Shown here piece after piece: positions 25,325 through 33,952 of a DNA stretch of 64,000 nt (position 1 is its first letter; every line of letters begins with the position of its first letter). The stretch covers positions 164,897-228,896 of the forward strand of contig JAHDLB010000027.1 in assembly GCA_018432315.1 (NCBI GenBank), read 5' to 3'. Made by a program: the position numbers and the translations under genes. The notes below the pieces were generated by a model that did not search any database, was not told where the DNA came from, and saw nothing but the letters and a program-made list of their open reading frames with translations. The DNA is from Anaerolineae bacterium. GTDB lineage: Bacteria; Chloroflexota; Anaerolineae; Aggregatilineales; Aggregatilineaceae.

Positions 25325-28300
25325 CTACGCGTCGGCCAGTTGTTCGGCCCGCGAGATGCCCACGCTGTAGTATTTCGCGTCGGGATGGTGCACGACAATC
25401 GCCGCCGTCGACTGCTCCGGGACCAACTGGTAGGCCGCGGTCAGCGACATGCCCAGGCGCTCCTCGGCGGGCAGCAGTTGGAACAGCGTCACGTGATCTT
25501 CCAGGTCCGGGCAGGCGGGGTATCCCCAGCTATAGCGCTTGCCGCGCTTCACCGAGATGCCCATCTCGCGGTTGATGTGCCGGTTGATGTAGGTCGCGGT
25601 CGCCTCGGCGGTCTGCACGGCCAGCCCGTGGAAGAAATACGCTTCGGTGTACTCGTTCTGGCGCTGCAAGCTGTCGAATACCTCGGTGGCCTGGGCGCCG
25701 ACGGTCACGACCTGCAGCGGGCAGACGTCCACCCGGTCGCCGCCAACGGGCGCGAAGTAGTCCGCCAGGCACAGGTGCTCGCCGAACGGCTGGCGCGGGA
25801 AGGAAAACCGCGCGATCTCCTCGAGAGAGCCGCTGGCGGCATAGCGGTCCGGGTCGAAGATCAGGACGGCGTCGCCGTCGGACTGGGCGGGGAAATAGCC
25901 ATAGACGGCCTGCGGGCGCAGGGTCGAGTCCGCGATGGCCGCTTTCTTCATGCGCGCCAGCCGCTCCTCGAACGCCGCCTCGAGCCGGTCCCATTCCTCG
26001 CCGTGCGCGTTGCGGGCGCCCCAGCTCAGGCGGAAGAGCTCCGGCTTGTGAATGTAGGGGAACACGGAATCCAGCGGGATGTCGAGCACGGCACGCGCGC
26101 CCCAGAACGGCGGCGTGGGGATGTCCGGCGCGGGGCCGACCGTCGAGCGCGCGTCGTCGGGACGGCGGTCGCGGACCGGCGGGCGCGGCTTGCCCGCCTC
26201 GTCGTAGGCTTCCCCCACGATCTGGTCGAGCAGGGCGGCGCGTTTCGCCGGATCGGACAGTTGGTCCATGACGGCCAACCCTTCGAACGCGTCTTTGCAG
26301 TAGTACACGCCGGCGGGATACGGCGCGCTGTCTTCTTCCAGGAACAGGATGCGCCGCCCAAAGGCGCGGTTGATCGCCGCGCCGCCGATCAGTACCGGGA
26401 TCTCGATCCCGCGGCGGGCCAGCTCGTTGACCACCAGCGGCATCTGCTTGGACGTGCTGACCAGCAGCGCGCTGAGGCCGATGGCGTCCGCCTCGTGCTC
26501 GATCGCGGCGTCGATGATGCGGTTGGCCGGGACCTGCTTGCCCAGGTCGTGGACCGTGTAGCCGTTGTTGCTCAGGATGGTGCGGACGAGGTTCTTGCCG
26601 ATGTCGTGCACGTCGCCGTAGACGGTCGCCAGCACGACGATCCCCTTGCTGGAGCCTTCCTTACGCTCCAGGAAGTTCTCCAGGTAGGCCACGGCTTTTT
26701 TCATCACCTCGGCGCTTTGCAGCACGAACGGCAGGATCAACTTGCCCTCGCCGAACTTGTCCCCGACTTCTTTCATCGCGGGCAGCAGGACGTTGTTCAG
26801 CACGCCGACCGCGTCCTGGCGCGTCAGGCAGTCGTCGATCAGCGCCTCGACGCCCTCCTTTTTGCGGTGCACGATCTGCCAGTGCAGCGCTTCCTCGGCG
26901 GCCATGTCCGCGGTGGGGTCGGCTTTTTCGTCCGCCGCCGTGTCGACGTCGTGCTCCTCGAAATACTGGATGTACCGCGCCAGCGCGTCAGGGTCGCGGT
27001 TGAAGATCAGGTCGTCGGCCAGCGCGCGCTGCTCGTCCGGAATTTCGGCGTAGGGCGTGATGTGGGCGGGATTGACGATTGCCATGTCCAGCCCGGCCTC
27101 GACGCAGTGATAGAGGAACACGCTGTTGAGCACGGCCCGCGCCGGCTGCGACAGGCCGAAGCTGACGTTGCTCACGCCCAGGGACGTCAGCACGCCGGGC
27201 AGCGCGGCCTTGATGCGCCGGATGCCCTCGATCGTGTCGATGGCGCTGTTCGCCATCTCCGGATCGCCGGTCGCCAGCGTGAAGGTCAGGTCGTCGAAGA
27301 TCAGGTCGTGCGGCGCCAGCCCGTACTCGTTCACGGCGATCTCGTAGATCGCCTGGGCAACCTCGACCTTGCGCTCGGCGGTTTTCGCCATGCCGCGCTC
27401 GTCGATGGTCAGCGCGACGACCGCCGCCCCGTGTTTGAGCGCGATCGGCAGCACGGCGTCGATGCGCTCGCGCCCGTTCTCCAGGTTGATGCTGTTGATC
27501 AGGCCGCGGCCCGGATACAGGCTGAGCGCGGCTTCGATCACGTCCGGCTCGGTGCTGTCGATCATCAGCGGGACTTCGATGCCCATCGCCAGCTTCTTGA
27601 CGACCTTCTTCATCTGCTCGGCTTCGTCGGCCCGCTCGGTGAGCGCGACGCACACGTCGAGAACGTGCGCCCCGGCATCGACCTGATCCTGCGCGACCTG
27701 CAGGATGCTGTCGTAGTCCTCGGCCAGCAGCAGCCGCTTGATCTTGCGACTGCCCTGGCTGTTCAGCCGCTCGCCGATCAGGGTGGGGGGCGGCGACTGC
27801 TGGAGCGCTGTCGCGCGCATGCCGCTGGACGCGACCGGCTCGGTGGCCGGCTGGCGGCTCAGCGGCGCGCGGGAATCGTCCGGCGTCCCTTTGACCTGGG
27901 CGATCAGCTTCTCCAGGTGGGCGGGAGTCGTGCCGCAGCAGCCGCCCACCACGTTCACGCCCCAGTCGACGAACTCGGCCATCATGTGGGCGAAGGGATC
28001 AGGCTGCATCGGGTAGACCGCCTCGCCCTCGACGTTGATCGGCAGGCCGGCGTTGGGCAGCACGCTGATCGGTTTGGTGCTGTGCTCGACGAGGTAGCGT
28101 ACCGGCTCGGCCATGTGTTCCGGGCCGGTCGAGCAGTTCAGGCCGATCACGTCGATCGGCAGAGGTTCCAGTGTGGCGAGCGCGCTGGCGATGTCGGTTC
28201 CGAACAGCATCCGCCCGCTGGTGTCGAGCGTGATCTGAGCCTGTAACGGGATGCGCACGCCGGCATCGGCGAAATAGCGGTTGATGCCGGCCACTGCCGC

Positions 28301-28843
28301 CCGCACTTCGAGGATGTCCTGGCTGGTTTCGAGCAGCAGGACGTCCGCGCCGCCCTCGACCAGCCCTTGCGCCTGCTCGTAGAACACGTCGGCCAGGGCG
28401 TCGAACGTGATGTTGCCCAGGTCCGGATCGTCGGAACTGGGCAGCTTGCCGCTGGGCCCCATGCTGCCCGCCACGTAGCGCGGGATGCCCGTCTCCGCGG
28501 CGAACCGGTCCGCCACGCGGCGAGCGAGTTGGGCCGCCGCCCGGTTGATCTCCAGGACGCGATCCTCGAGGCCGTACTCGGCCAGGGTCAGCCGGTTGGC
28601 GCGAAAGGTGTTGGTTTCGATCACCTCGCTGCCGACGGCGAGAAATGACGCGTGAATCTCTTCGATCACGTCCGGGCGGGTGATGACCAGGTAATCGTTG
28701 CAGCCGTTGGTGCGCTCACCGCCGAAGTCCTCGGCGGTCAGATCATAGCTCTGAATGCTGGTGCCCATCGCGCCGTCGTAGATCAGTACGTGATCCGCGA
28801 TGGCGTCCAGGTAGCGGCGGTTGGTGAATTCAGTCTGTTTCAT
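25325..28843 (-). CDS. metH: Methionine synthase, cobalamin-dependent
   Basis: A 1172-residue, four-module enzyme that transfers methyl from methyltetrahydrofolate to homocysteine using B12. The homocysteine domain is at about 1-330 (LNCSTGPEH and GGCCGTTP zinc cysteines), the folate-binding domain at 360-610, and the B12 cap and binding domain at 640-890 with VYGDVHDIGKNLV (cobalt-ligand histidine). The AdoMet reactivation domain fills the rest. It is full length, so it should not need MetE. The ATG at 28843 is chosen over an ATG 46 codons upstream because that stretch overlaps the leader terminator. Confidence 0.95.
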   Translation of the reverse strand: MKQTEFTNRRYLDAIADHVLIYDGAMGTSIQSYDLTAEDFGGERTNGCNDYLVITRPDVIEEIHASFLAVGSEVIETNTFRANRLTLAEYGLEDRVLEINRAAAQLARRVADRFAAETGIPRYVAGSMGPSGKLPSSDDPDLGNITFDALADVFYEQAQGLVEGGADVLLLETSQDILEVRAAVAGINRYFADAGVRIPLQAQITLDTSGRMLFGTDIASALATLEPLPIDVIGLNCSTGPEHMAEPVRYLVEHSTKPISVLPNAGLPINVEGEAVYPMQPDPFAHMMAEFVDWGVNVVGGCCGTTPAHLEKLIAQVKGTPDDSRAPLSRQPATEPVASSGMRATALQQSPPPTLIGERLNSQGSRKIKRLLLAEDYDSILQVAQDQVDAGAHVLDVCVALTERADEAEQMKKVVKKLAMGIEVPLMIDSTEPDVIEAALSLYPGRGLINSINLENGRERIDAVLPIALKHGAAVVALTIDERGMAKTAERKVEVAQAIYEIAVNEYGLAPHDLIFDDLTFTLATGDPEMANSAIDTIEGIRRIKAALPGVLTSLGVSNVSFGLSQPARAVLNSVFLYHCVEAGLDMAIVNPAHITPYAEIPDEQRALADDLIFNRDPDALARYIQYFEEHDVDTAADEKADPTADMAAEEALHWQIVHRKKEGVEALIDDCLTRQDAVGVLNNVLLPAMKEVGDKFGEGKLILPFVLQSAEVMKKAVAYLENFLERKEGSSKGIVVLATVYGDVHDIGKNLVRTILSNNGYTVHDLGKQVPANRIIDAAIEHEADAIGLSALLVSTSKQMPLVVNELARRGIEIPVLIGGAAINRAFGRRILFLEEDSAPYPAGVYYCKDAFEGLAVMDQLSDPAKRAALLDQIVGEAYDEAGKPRPPVRDRRPDDARSTVGPAPDIPTPPFWGARAVLDIPLDSVFPYIHKPELFRLSWGARNAHGEEWDRLEAAFEERLARMKKAAIADSTLRPQAVYGYFPAQSDGDAVLIFDPDRYAASGSLEEIARFSFPRQPFGEHLCLADYFAPVGGDRVDVCPLQVVTVGAQATEVFDSLQRQNEYTEAYFFHGLAVQTAEATATYINRHINREMGISVKRGKRYSWGYPACPDLEDHVTLFQLLPAEERLGMSLTAAYQLVPEQSTAAIVVHHPDAKYYSVGISRAEQLADA

Positions 28844-28913
28844 TGCGTCGCGCTTTCTCGAAACCGGAGGCTCAGGTTCGTTGTCGCAGGGCGTGCCGGC
28901 GGCGCCACCAGCG

Positions 28914-28942
28914 AAAAACGCCCCTCGCAAGTTCCAGGAGCG
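28914..28942 (-). terminator. Terminator-like hairpin in the metH leader
   Basis: On the minus strand a 7-bp stem (28936-28942 with 28919-28925, one G-U pair) with a 10-nt loop is followed by TTTTT (28914-28918). It lies about 70 bp before the metH ATG, within the probable 5' leader, so it looks like an attenuator. Confidence 0.6.
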
Positions 28943-29130
28943 CTGACAACGACCGTGGCCCCTCATCATGTTAATTGACACGAGTCGGACTGTCCGGCAT
29001 ACTGACCGGTGCTCGTGCTGTCAGGGCGGGTAGGGCGCCGTCGTGTCACGTCCTGCAGGAGCGGGATGAGGTTCGCCGCAAATCGTAGCATATTTCAGAT
29101 GAGCGTGTCAAAAATCTGCCGGGCTGCGTT

Positions 29131-29158
29131 CTGACACGCGCGCCAATTTGAGTATAAT
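29131..29158 (+). promoter_or_regulatory. Promoter of the homoserine dehydrogenase gene
   Basis: CTGACA at 29131-29136, a 16-bp spacer and a perfect TATAAT at 29153-29158, 38 bp before the ATG. Confidence 0.75.
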
Positions 29159-29196
29159 AAACATCCGACGCGGCACGCACACGAAAGGAACTGGTC

Positions 29197-30231
29197 ATGC
29201 ACATCGACATAGCGCTGCTGGGGTTCGGCAATGTGGCGCGCGCGCTGGCGCGGCTGCTGGTCCGCAAGACCGATACACTGCGAGAGGAGGCCGGCCTCAC
29301 GTATCGTGTGACCGGGATTGCCACGCATTCGCGCGGTTTTGCGATCGACCCGGACGGCCTCGACCTGGAAGCGGCGCTGCGGCTGGTCGAGGCGGGCCAG
29401 AAGCTGGACAGCCTGCACAAAGGGCCGCCCGTCGCCGACACGCTGGCGCTGATCGCGGCCTGCCCGGCGGACCTGGTGATGGAGGCGACGTGGCTCAATC
29501 CCCAGACCGGGCAGCCGGCGACGGATTACGTGCGCGCGGCGCTGGCGGCGGGGCGGCATGTCGTCACGGCCAACAAGGGACCGGTGGCGTTTGCGTACCG
29601 CGAGCTGATGGAGCTGGCGCGCCGGCAGGACCGCGGCTTCTTCTTCGAGAGCACGGTGATGGACGGCGCGCCCGTGCTCGGCATGGGGCGCGAGGCGTTC
29701 CTGGCGACGACGATCGAGCGCATCCGCGGCATTCTGAACAGCACGACCAACTACGTCCTGACCCGGCTGGAGCAGGGGGTCTCGTTCGATGACGCCGTGG
29801 CCGAGGCGCAGCAGATCGGCGTGGCGGAGGCCGATCCGTCCAACGATCTCGAGGGCTGGGACGCGACGGTCAAGACCGTCGTGCTGGCGAACGTGCTGAT
29901 GGGTGCCGATCTGCGGCCCGCGGATGTGGATCGCACCGGCATCACCGGCCTGACCAGCGCCGATCTGAAGGCAGCGCTCGACGCTGGCGAGCGCGTCAAG
30001 CTGTTGTGCGAAGCGGTACGAGAGGGCGACCAAGTCCGCGCCAGCGTGCGACCGGCGCGGCTCCCACTGTCCGATCCGCTGAGCCAGGTGGACCAGACCA
30101 GCAGCGCGATCACGTTCCAGACGGATACGCTGCACCGCCTGACACTGATCGAGGGCGATACCGATCCCACCACAACGGCCTACGGGATGCTGGTCGATAT
30201 GATCAATATCGCGCGCGGGCGCTATAAATGA
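29197..30231 (+). CDS. hom: Homoserine dehydrogenase (short form)
   Basis: A 344-residue NAD(P)H oxidoreductase that reduces aspartate semialdehyde to homoserine, the precursor of methionine and threonine. The nucleotide-binding motif GFGNVA is at 9-14. The motifs TANKGPVA, ESTVMDGAPVLG and the signature ILNSTTNYVL...AQQIGVAEADPSNDLEGWDA contain the catalytic and substrate-binding residues. It lacks the C-terminal ACT domain seen in longer enzymes, so feedback by threonine through that domain is not expected. GAAAGGA precedes the ATG. It is divergent from metH. Confidence 0.92.
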   Translation: MHIDIALLGFGNVARALARLLVRKTDTLREEAGLTYRVTGIATHSRGFAIDPDGLDLEAALRLVEAGQKLDSLHKGPPVADTLALIAACPADLVMEATWLNPQTGQPATDYVRAALAAGRHVVTANKGPVAFAYRELMELARRQDRGFFFESTVMDGAPVLGMGREAFLATTIERIRGILNSTTNYVLTRLEQGVSFDDAVAEAQQIGVAEADPSNDLEGWDATVKTVVLANVLMGADLRPADVDRTGITGLTSADLKAALDAGERVKLLCEAVREGDQVRASVRPARLPLSDPLSQVDQTSSAITFQTDTLHRLTLIEGDTDPTTTAYGMLVDMINIARGRYK

Positions 30232-30258
30232 GTTTTATCAGTTCCGGGATTAAATACG

Positions 30259-30900
30259 ATGAACTTTAGCGATGATGGTCGCATCACCCAGTTGACGTCA
30301 CCCTACAGCCCGCACTCGCCCCCGCAGCTCCCGCTCGATTTCAGCGATTACCTGTCGCTGCTCTGGCGGATCGACCGGTCGGCGTCACAGGCAGGACTGG
30401 TGCGCTACTATACCCAGTGTGCGCGCGCGCTGGCTCGCGCGTTCCAGTTCGATCAGCGAAGCCTGGGCCGCATGGTCAAAACGACCGAGCCGGGCTACCT
30501 CTACCAGGCGCTGAGCAACGTTCCGTTCCGCGATACCGGGCGGCTGATGGACGCGTCGGCGCGCAAAGCCGCCATTCAGCAGTTGGTCCAGTTGCGGGCG
30601 GACGTGCTGTCGATTGGCGCGTACCAGCACGATTGGGTGGTGGGGTGGCCGGGCAGCGGGGTGCTCGATGCCGAGCTGCGCGAGCGCATCTTCGCGACGC
30701 TGTTCACGGCGCTGCGCGGGCAATACAGCCACTTCGGGCGGCTGCTGTTGGTGATCGATATCGTGCTGCAAGAGCTGCTGCTGGGCACGCGCCTGTATTC
30801 CGAGTTCTCGCTAGGGATTCTGATCGACCAGTACGGCTATCCCGATCCCGAAGACCCGGCGGTGCGCGCGCTGTATCGCGGCGAGTTGACGGAGCGGTGA
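30259..30900 (+). CDS. Protein of unknown function downstream of hom
   Basis: A 213-residue soluble protein I do not recognise. The N-terminus is low complexity (SPYSPHSPPQLPLD); the rest is predicted mostly helical, for example SLGRMVKTTEPGYLYQALSNVPF and FGRLLLVIDIVLQELLLGTRLY. No catalytic motif stands out. It starts 27 bp after hom on the same strand and is probably co-transcribed. It ends exactly where the converging GNAT gene ends. Confidence 0.65.
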   Translation: MNFSDDGRITQLTSPYSPHSPPQLPLDFSDYLSLLWRIDRSASQAGLVRYYTQCARALARAFQFDQRSLGRMVKTTEPGYLYQALSNVPFRDTGRLMDASARKAAIQQLVQLRADVLSIGAYQHDWVVGWPGSGVLDAELRERIFATLFTALRGQYSHFGRLLLVIDIVLQELLLGTRLYSEFSLGILIDQYGYPDPEDPAVRALYRGELTER

Positions 30901-31383
30901 TCAGTCACGCGGGGCGGCGAGCTTCTTTTGCAGGTAGAGCACCGGCTCTGCCCCATTTCCCAGGTCGAGGTCGATGGTGCGGGAGTCCGTGAAGCCGAGG
31001 CTCCGGTACAGCGCGAGCGCTCGCGGGTTGGACAGCGCGACGCCGATTTCCAGCGTCTGGACACCCAGGCCAATCGCCGCCTCGGTGAGCCGGGTGATGA
31101 TCTGCGTCCCGATGCCCTGGCCGCGATAGGGCGTGCTCACGATCAGGTCGCTGATCTCGGCCAGCCGGGGCCACACGGTGAGGAGGCCAAACGCGCACGC
31201 CGTGCCATCGTCGCGCACGGCGACCACGCCCAGCCCGCGCCCGTGTTGGGCCAGCTTGCGAGTCCGGTCGATCAGCAGCGAGATCGTCTCCGGGGCGCGG
31301 TCTGCCCAGCACGTCTGTCGCAGGCTGGCCGCGTCCGAGATCTGAACCGGGCGGATGGTGAAGCGTTCGGTTTGGGCTGCCAT
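30901..31383 (-). CDS. GNAT-family N-acetyltransferase
   Basis: A 160-residue acetyltransferase. The acetyl-CoA pyrophosphate-binding motif STPYRGQGIGTQIITRLTE (Q/RxxGxG/A) and the C-terminal NPRALALYRSLGF motif are present. It looks like a RimI-type enzyme acting on a protein N-terminus or a small amine; the substrate is unknown. The ATG at 31383 gives MAAQTERFTIRPV, the usual N-terminal beta strand; a GTG nine codons upstream is an alternative. Confidence 0.85.
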   Translation of the reverse strand: MAAQTERFTIRPVQISDAASLRQTCWADRAPETISLLIDRTRKLAQHGRGLGVVAVRDDGTACAFGLLTVWPRLAEISDLIVSTPYRGQGIGTQIITRLTEAAIGLGVQTLEIGVALSNPRALALYRSLGFTDSRTIDLDLGNGAEPVLYLQKKLAAPRD

Positions 31384-31457
31384 GGTGCTGGTAGTCGTCC
31401 TCTGGTACACCAGTCATATATACCACGATTTACCGCGCGCTGCACGAGCGCGATTCG

Positions 31458-31486
31458 TTGCACAATGGGGCGTTATTCGCTAATCT
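31458..31486 (+). promoter_or_regulatory. Promoter of the SH3b lipoprotein gene
   Basis: TTGCAC at 31458-31463, a 17-bp spacer and TAATCT at 31481-31486, 38 bp before the ATG. Confidence 0.68.
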
Positions 31487-31524
31487 GGCGGCACCGATCG
31501 GATGTCAAAGGAGAGCCTGCTGTT

Positions 31525-32343
31525 ATGGGACGTCGTGTGATCCTGGTCTTGAGCATGTTGGTGCTGGCTTCCATAGCGTGCACGCTGGGAACGCCCTCGG
31601 AGACGGGCGTCGTGACCGAGGATATCGAAGTGAGGCCGCTGGTCCTGCTGCTCGCCCCGGTGAACGGCAGCACCATCGCCGAAGGCGCACAGGTGACGCT
31701 CCACGCGATCGCGCTCGACTCGCAGATGGGCGTCGCGCGGATCGAGTTTCGCATCGACGACGTCCCGGTCGGCGAGGCGGTGTCCGATCAGGAGGGCGGC
31801 CAGCCCACGCTGAACGCGACCGGCACCTGGCAGGCGCTCGGCCAGGCCGGGCACCTGGTCACCGTGGAGGCGTTTCGCGCCGACGGGTCGTCGCTGGGGA
31901 TCAGCGACGTGTCGGTGAATGTGGTGCCCCAGCCGCGCGATCGGTCTGGGCCGCCCGCCGAGACCGCGCCCCCGACCGAGGAGGCCCCACCGCCGGGAGA
32001 CGCGGAGCAGCCGGATGAGCCGCCCGCTGGTGCCGGAGCGGACCAATCCCCCACCGAGCCGCCGCCCGCCGATACGCCCGCGCCGCCCACTGCCGAGCCG
32101 ACCGCGTTCCCCGGCGTGGATGCCAGCGTTACGTACCTGGAATTGAACGTTCGCCAGGGTCCGGGGACGAACTACCCGGCGGTGACCACGCTGGCGCAGG
32201 GCGACCCGGTGACGATCATCGGGCGCAGCGCGGACAACACGTGGCTGGCGATCAGTTTCGATGGCGGGGCGGCATGGGTGATCGCCGAATCGGTGGACTT
32301 CACGGGCGATGTCGGCCAGCTTCCGCTGGTGGCCGCACCCTAG
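31525..32343 (+). CDS. Lipoprotein with an Ig-like domain and a bacterial SH3 domain
   Basis: A 272-residue lipoprotein. Signal peptide and lipobox ASIAC give lipidated Cys19. An Ig-like beta domain covers about 35-135 (LLAPVNGSTIAEGAQVTLHAIALDS). It is followed by a Pro/Ala/Thr-rich linker to about 198 and an SH3b domain (YLELNVRQGPGTNYPAVTTLAQGDPVTIIGRSADNTWLAI). SH3b domains often bind cell-wall or surface polymers. AAGGAG precedes the ATG. The stop codon overlaps that of the converging glycosyltransferase-like gene. Confidence 0.82.
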   Translation: MGRRVILVLSMLVLASIACTLGTPSETGVVTEDIEVRPLVLLLAPVNGSTIAEGAQVTLHAIALDSQMGVARIEFRIDDVPVGEAVSDQEGGQPTLNATGTWQALGQAGHLVTVEAFRADGSSLGISDVSVNVVPQPRDRSGPPAETAPPTEEAPPPGDAEQPDEPPAGAGADQSPTEPPPADTPAPPTAEPTAFPGVDASVTYLELNVRQGPGTNYPAVTTLAQGDPVTIIGRSADNTWLAISFDGGAAWVIAESVDFTGDVGQLPLVAAP

Positions 32344-33944
32344 AACTGGTAGCCCAGCCCATCGCCGACCAGCGCCGGGTCGATGGGCACCAGCGGGATG
32401 ATCACGAGGAGATCGGGCGTGACGCGCGCGATGGCGTGCGGCACGCCCGCCTGTTCGAAGGCCCGCTCGGCGAGCGTGTCGCGCTGGCCCGGCACGATCA
32501 CCTCGACGAACGCCACGCGGTCCGCGGCGTAAATTGCCCGCGGCACTTCCGGAAACCGCACCAACCCCTTCGCGCCGTAGATGTCGTACCAGTCCGCCGC
32601 CAGGATGCGCTCGCGCGTTTCGAACATCAGAACGTGCGCCACGCCCACATCGGTCCACACGTGCCGGATCTGCTGCGCGTCGAGGAAGTCGATGAGCGGG
32701 TCGAGCGTGGCGGGCTGGCGGGTGTAATACGGCGACGTGAAGACCTGGGCCGGGTTTGCGCGCGCGGCGCCGAGCAGGTTCAGGCACATCACGCTGGCGA
32801 GCAGCGCCGCCGCGGGGAGCCTCAGCCGGTGCCGCCAGCGGATGAGCGCGTCCGCCAGCGCGGCCAGCCCGACCGGCATGGCGGTGTGAATCATCAGCAC
32901 GTAGCGCCCGGTCGCGTCGAAGCCGAACTCGTTGAGCGCGTGGCCGCCATAGCCGCTGAGCGCATAGATAGCGGGCAGGGCGAGGGCAAACAGGGCCAGC
33001 ATCTGCCGGAAGGGGCGCGCATGGCCGGGCCACGGGCCGCGCCAGCCCCACGCGACCAGCCCGGCCAGCCCGCCCTGGTAGGCGATCTGCAGGTACCAGA
33101 CCGCGTCCCAACTCAACAGGCGCCAGCGCGGATCGCCGCTGACCATGCGCGGCGCGAGTTCGTTGTTCAGGTGTTCGAGCACGGGCCACAGGTTGCCCCA
33201 GGCGTTGCCCTGGTCCTGAAACAGGTAGCTGAAGGTGGCGAAGTCGTGCCGGAGGTTGTAGGCCCACAGCGGGCTGCTGCCTGCCAGGAAGGCCAGCCCG
33301 GCCCATAACCACGCGCGGCGCGGCACGTCCCGGCCATGCCACGCCACGACCACCAGGATCGGCACGGCGTAGAAAGCGCACAGCCATGATACCCAAAACG
33401 CGATCCCGCCCACCAGCCCCAGCGCGATCAGGGCGCGCCGGCGGGCGGGGCCGGGCTGTGTCGAGTCCGCTGCCGTGCCGGCGGCCAGCAGGGCGACGTT
33501 GCCCAGGACGAGCGTTTCGGCAGTGGCGCCCCAGGTCTTGATGCCCACCACCAGCAGGTAAGTCGGGGCCAGTGCGGCCAGCAGTGCGCTCAGGGCGCCG
33601 GCGCGGGCGTTGAAAGCGCGCCAGCCGATCCAGCCGGTGGTGGCGATGTACCCCCCCGCGAGCAGCCAGGGCACGAGCTTGAGGGTGACAGCGCCGGGAC
33701 CAAACAGCTCGAACAGCGCGGCGACGGCGTAGGATTCCAGCGCGGCCAGATAGGGCTGGCCGGGGTGGAAGATGGGGCGGTCGCCGCGCAGGATGCGCAG
33801 GGCTTGCAGCCCGACCATGCCTTCGTCGTAGTCATAGCGCCAGCCGGAGTCGACCAGCAGGACCAGGCGCAGCACCAGGCCGAGCGCGACGCACAGGGCG
33901 ATCAGCCAGACGGTCCGGCGGCGCCGGTGGGGCAGGGCACGCAT
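32340..33944 (-). CDS. Polytopic membrane glycosyltransferase-like protein (GT39/PMT type)
   Basis: A 534-residue protein with about 10-11 membrane helices. The first external loop has WRYDYDEGMVGLQALRIL with the DE pair placed like the catalytic aspartate and glutamate of ArnT/PMT-type glycosyltransferases that use lipid-linked sugars. The C-terminal domain (about 430-534) is soluble and external. Donor and acceptor are unknown. It starts 8 bp after the upstream gene's stop and is probably co-transcribed. It overlaps the SH3b gene end-to-end by four bases. Confidence 0.72.
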   Translation of the reverse strand: MRALPHRRRRTVWLIALCVALGLVLRLVLLVDSGWRYDYDEGMVGLQALRILRGDRPIFHPGQPYLAALESYAVAALFELFGPGAVTLKLVPWLLAGGYIATTGWIGWRAFNARAGALSALLAALAPTYLLVVGIKTWGATAETLVLGNVALLAAGTAADSTQPGPARRRALIALGLVGGIAFWVSWLCAFYAVPILVVVAWHGRDVPRRAWLWAGLAFLAGSSPLWAYNLRHDFATFSYLFQDQGNAWGNLWPVLEHLNNELAPRMVSGDPRWRLLSWDAVWYLQIAYQGGLAGLVAWGWRGPWPGHARPFRQMLALFALALPAIYALSGYGGHALNEFGFDATGRYVLMIHTAMPVGLAALADALIRWRHRLRLPAAALLASVMCLNLLGAARANPAQVFTSPYYTRQPATLDPLIDFLDAQQIRHVWTDVGVAHVLMFETRERILAADWYDIYGAKGLVRFPEVPRAIYAADRVAFVEVIVPGQRDTLAERAFEQAGVPHAIARVTPDLLVIIPLVPIDPALVGDGLGYQF

Positions 33945-33952
33945 ACGCGCGA

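Larger units (their letters stand above)
28844..29196. other. Divergent metH / homoserine dehydrogenase control region
   Basis: A 353-bp gap without a gene. It holds the homoserine dehydrogenase promoter on the plus strand and a leader with a terminator on the minus strand. No member of the known SAM or cobalamin riboswitch classes could be recognised by eye. A CTGACA-17-TATGCC pair on the minus strand (29019-29024 and 28996-29001) is a weak promoter candidate for metH. Confidence 0.5.

Noticed and set aside
23288..28246. A 1652-codon open frame on the plus strand
   Set aside because: It lies antisense to metH and the methyltransferase/MTHFR fusion, has the skewed composition of a shadow frame in GC-rich DNA and no family motifs.
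28931..28955. AGGAGCGCTG...ACGACC on the plus strand, like the start of an SAH riboswitch
   Set aside because: It is on the wrong strand for metH, the rest of the SAH consensus is missing, and the same bases form an arm of the metH leader terminator.
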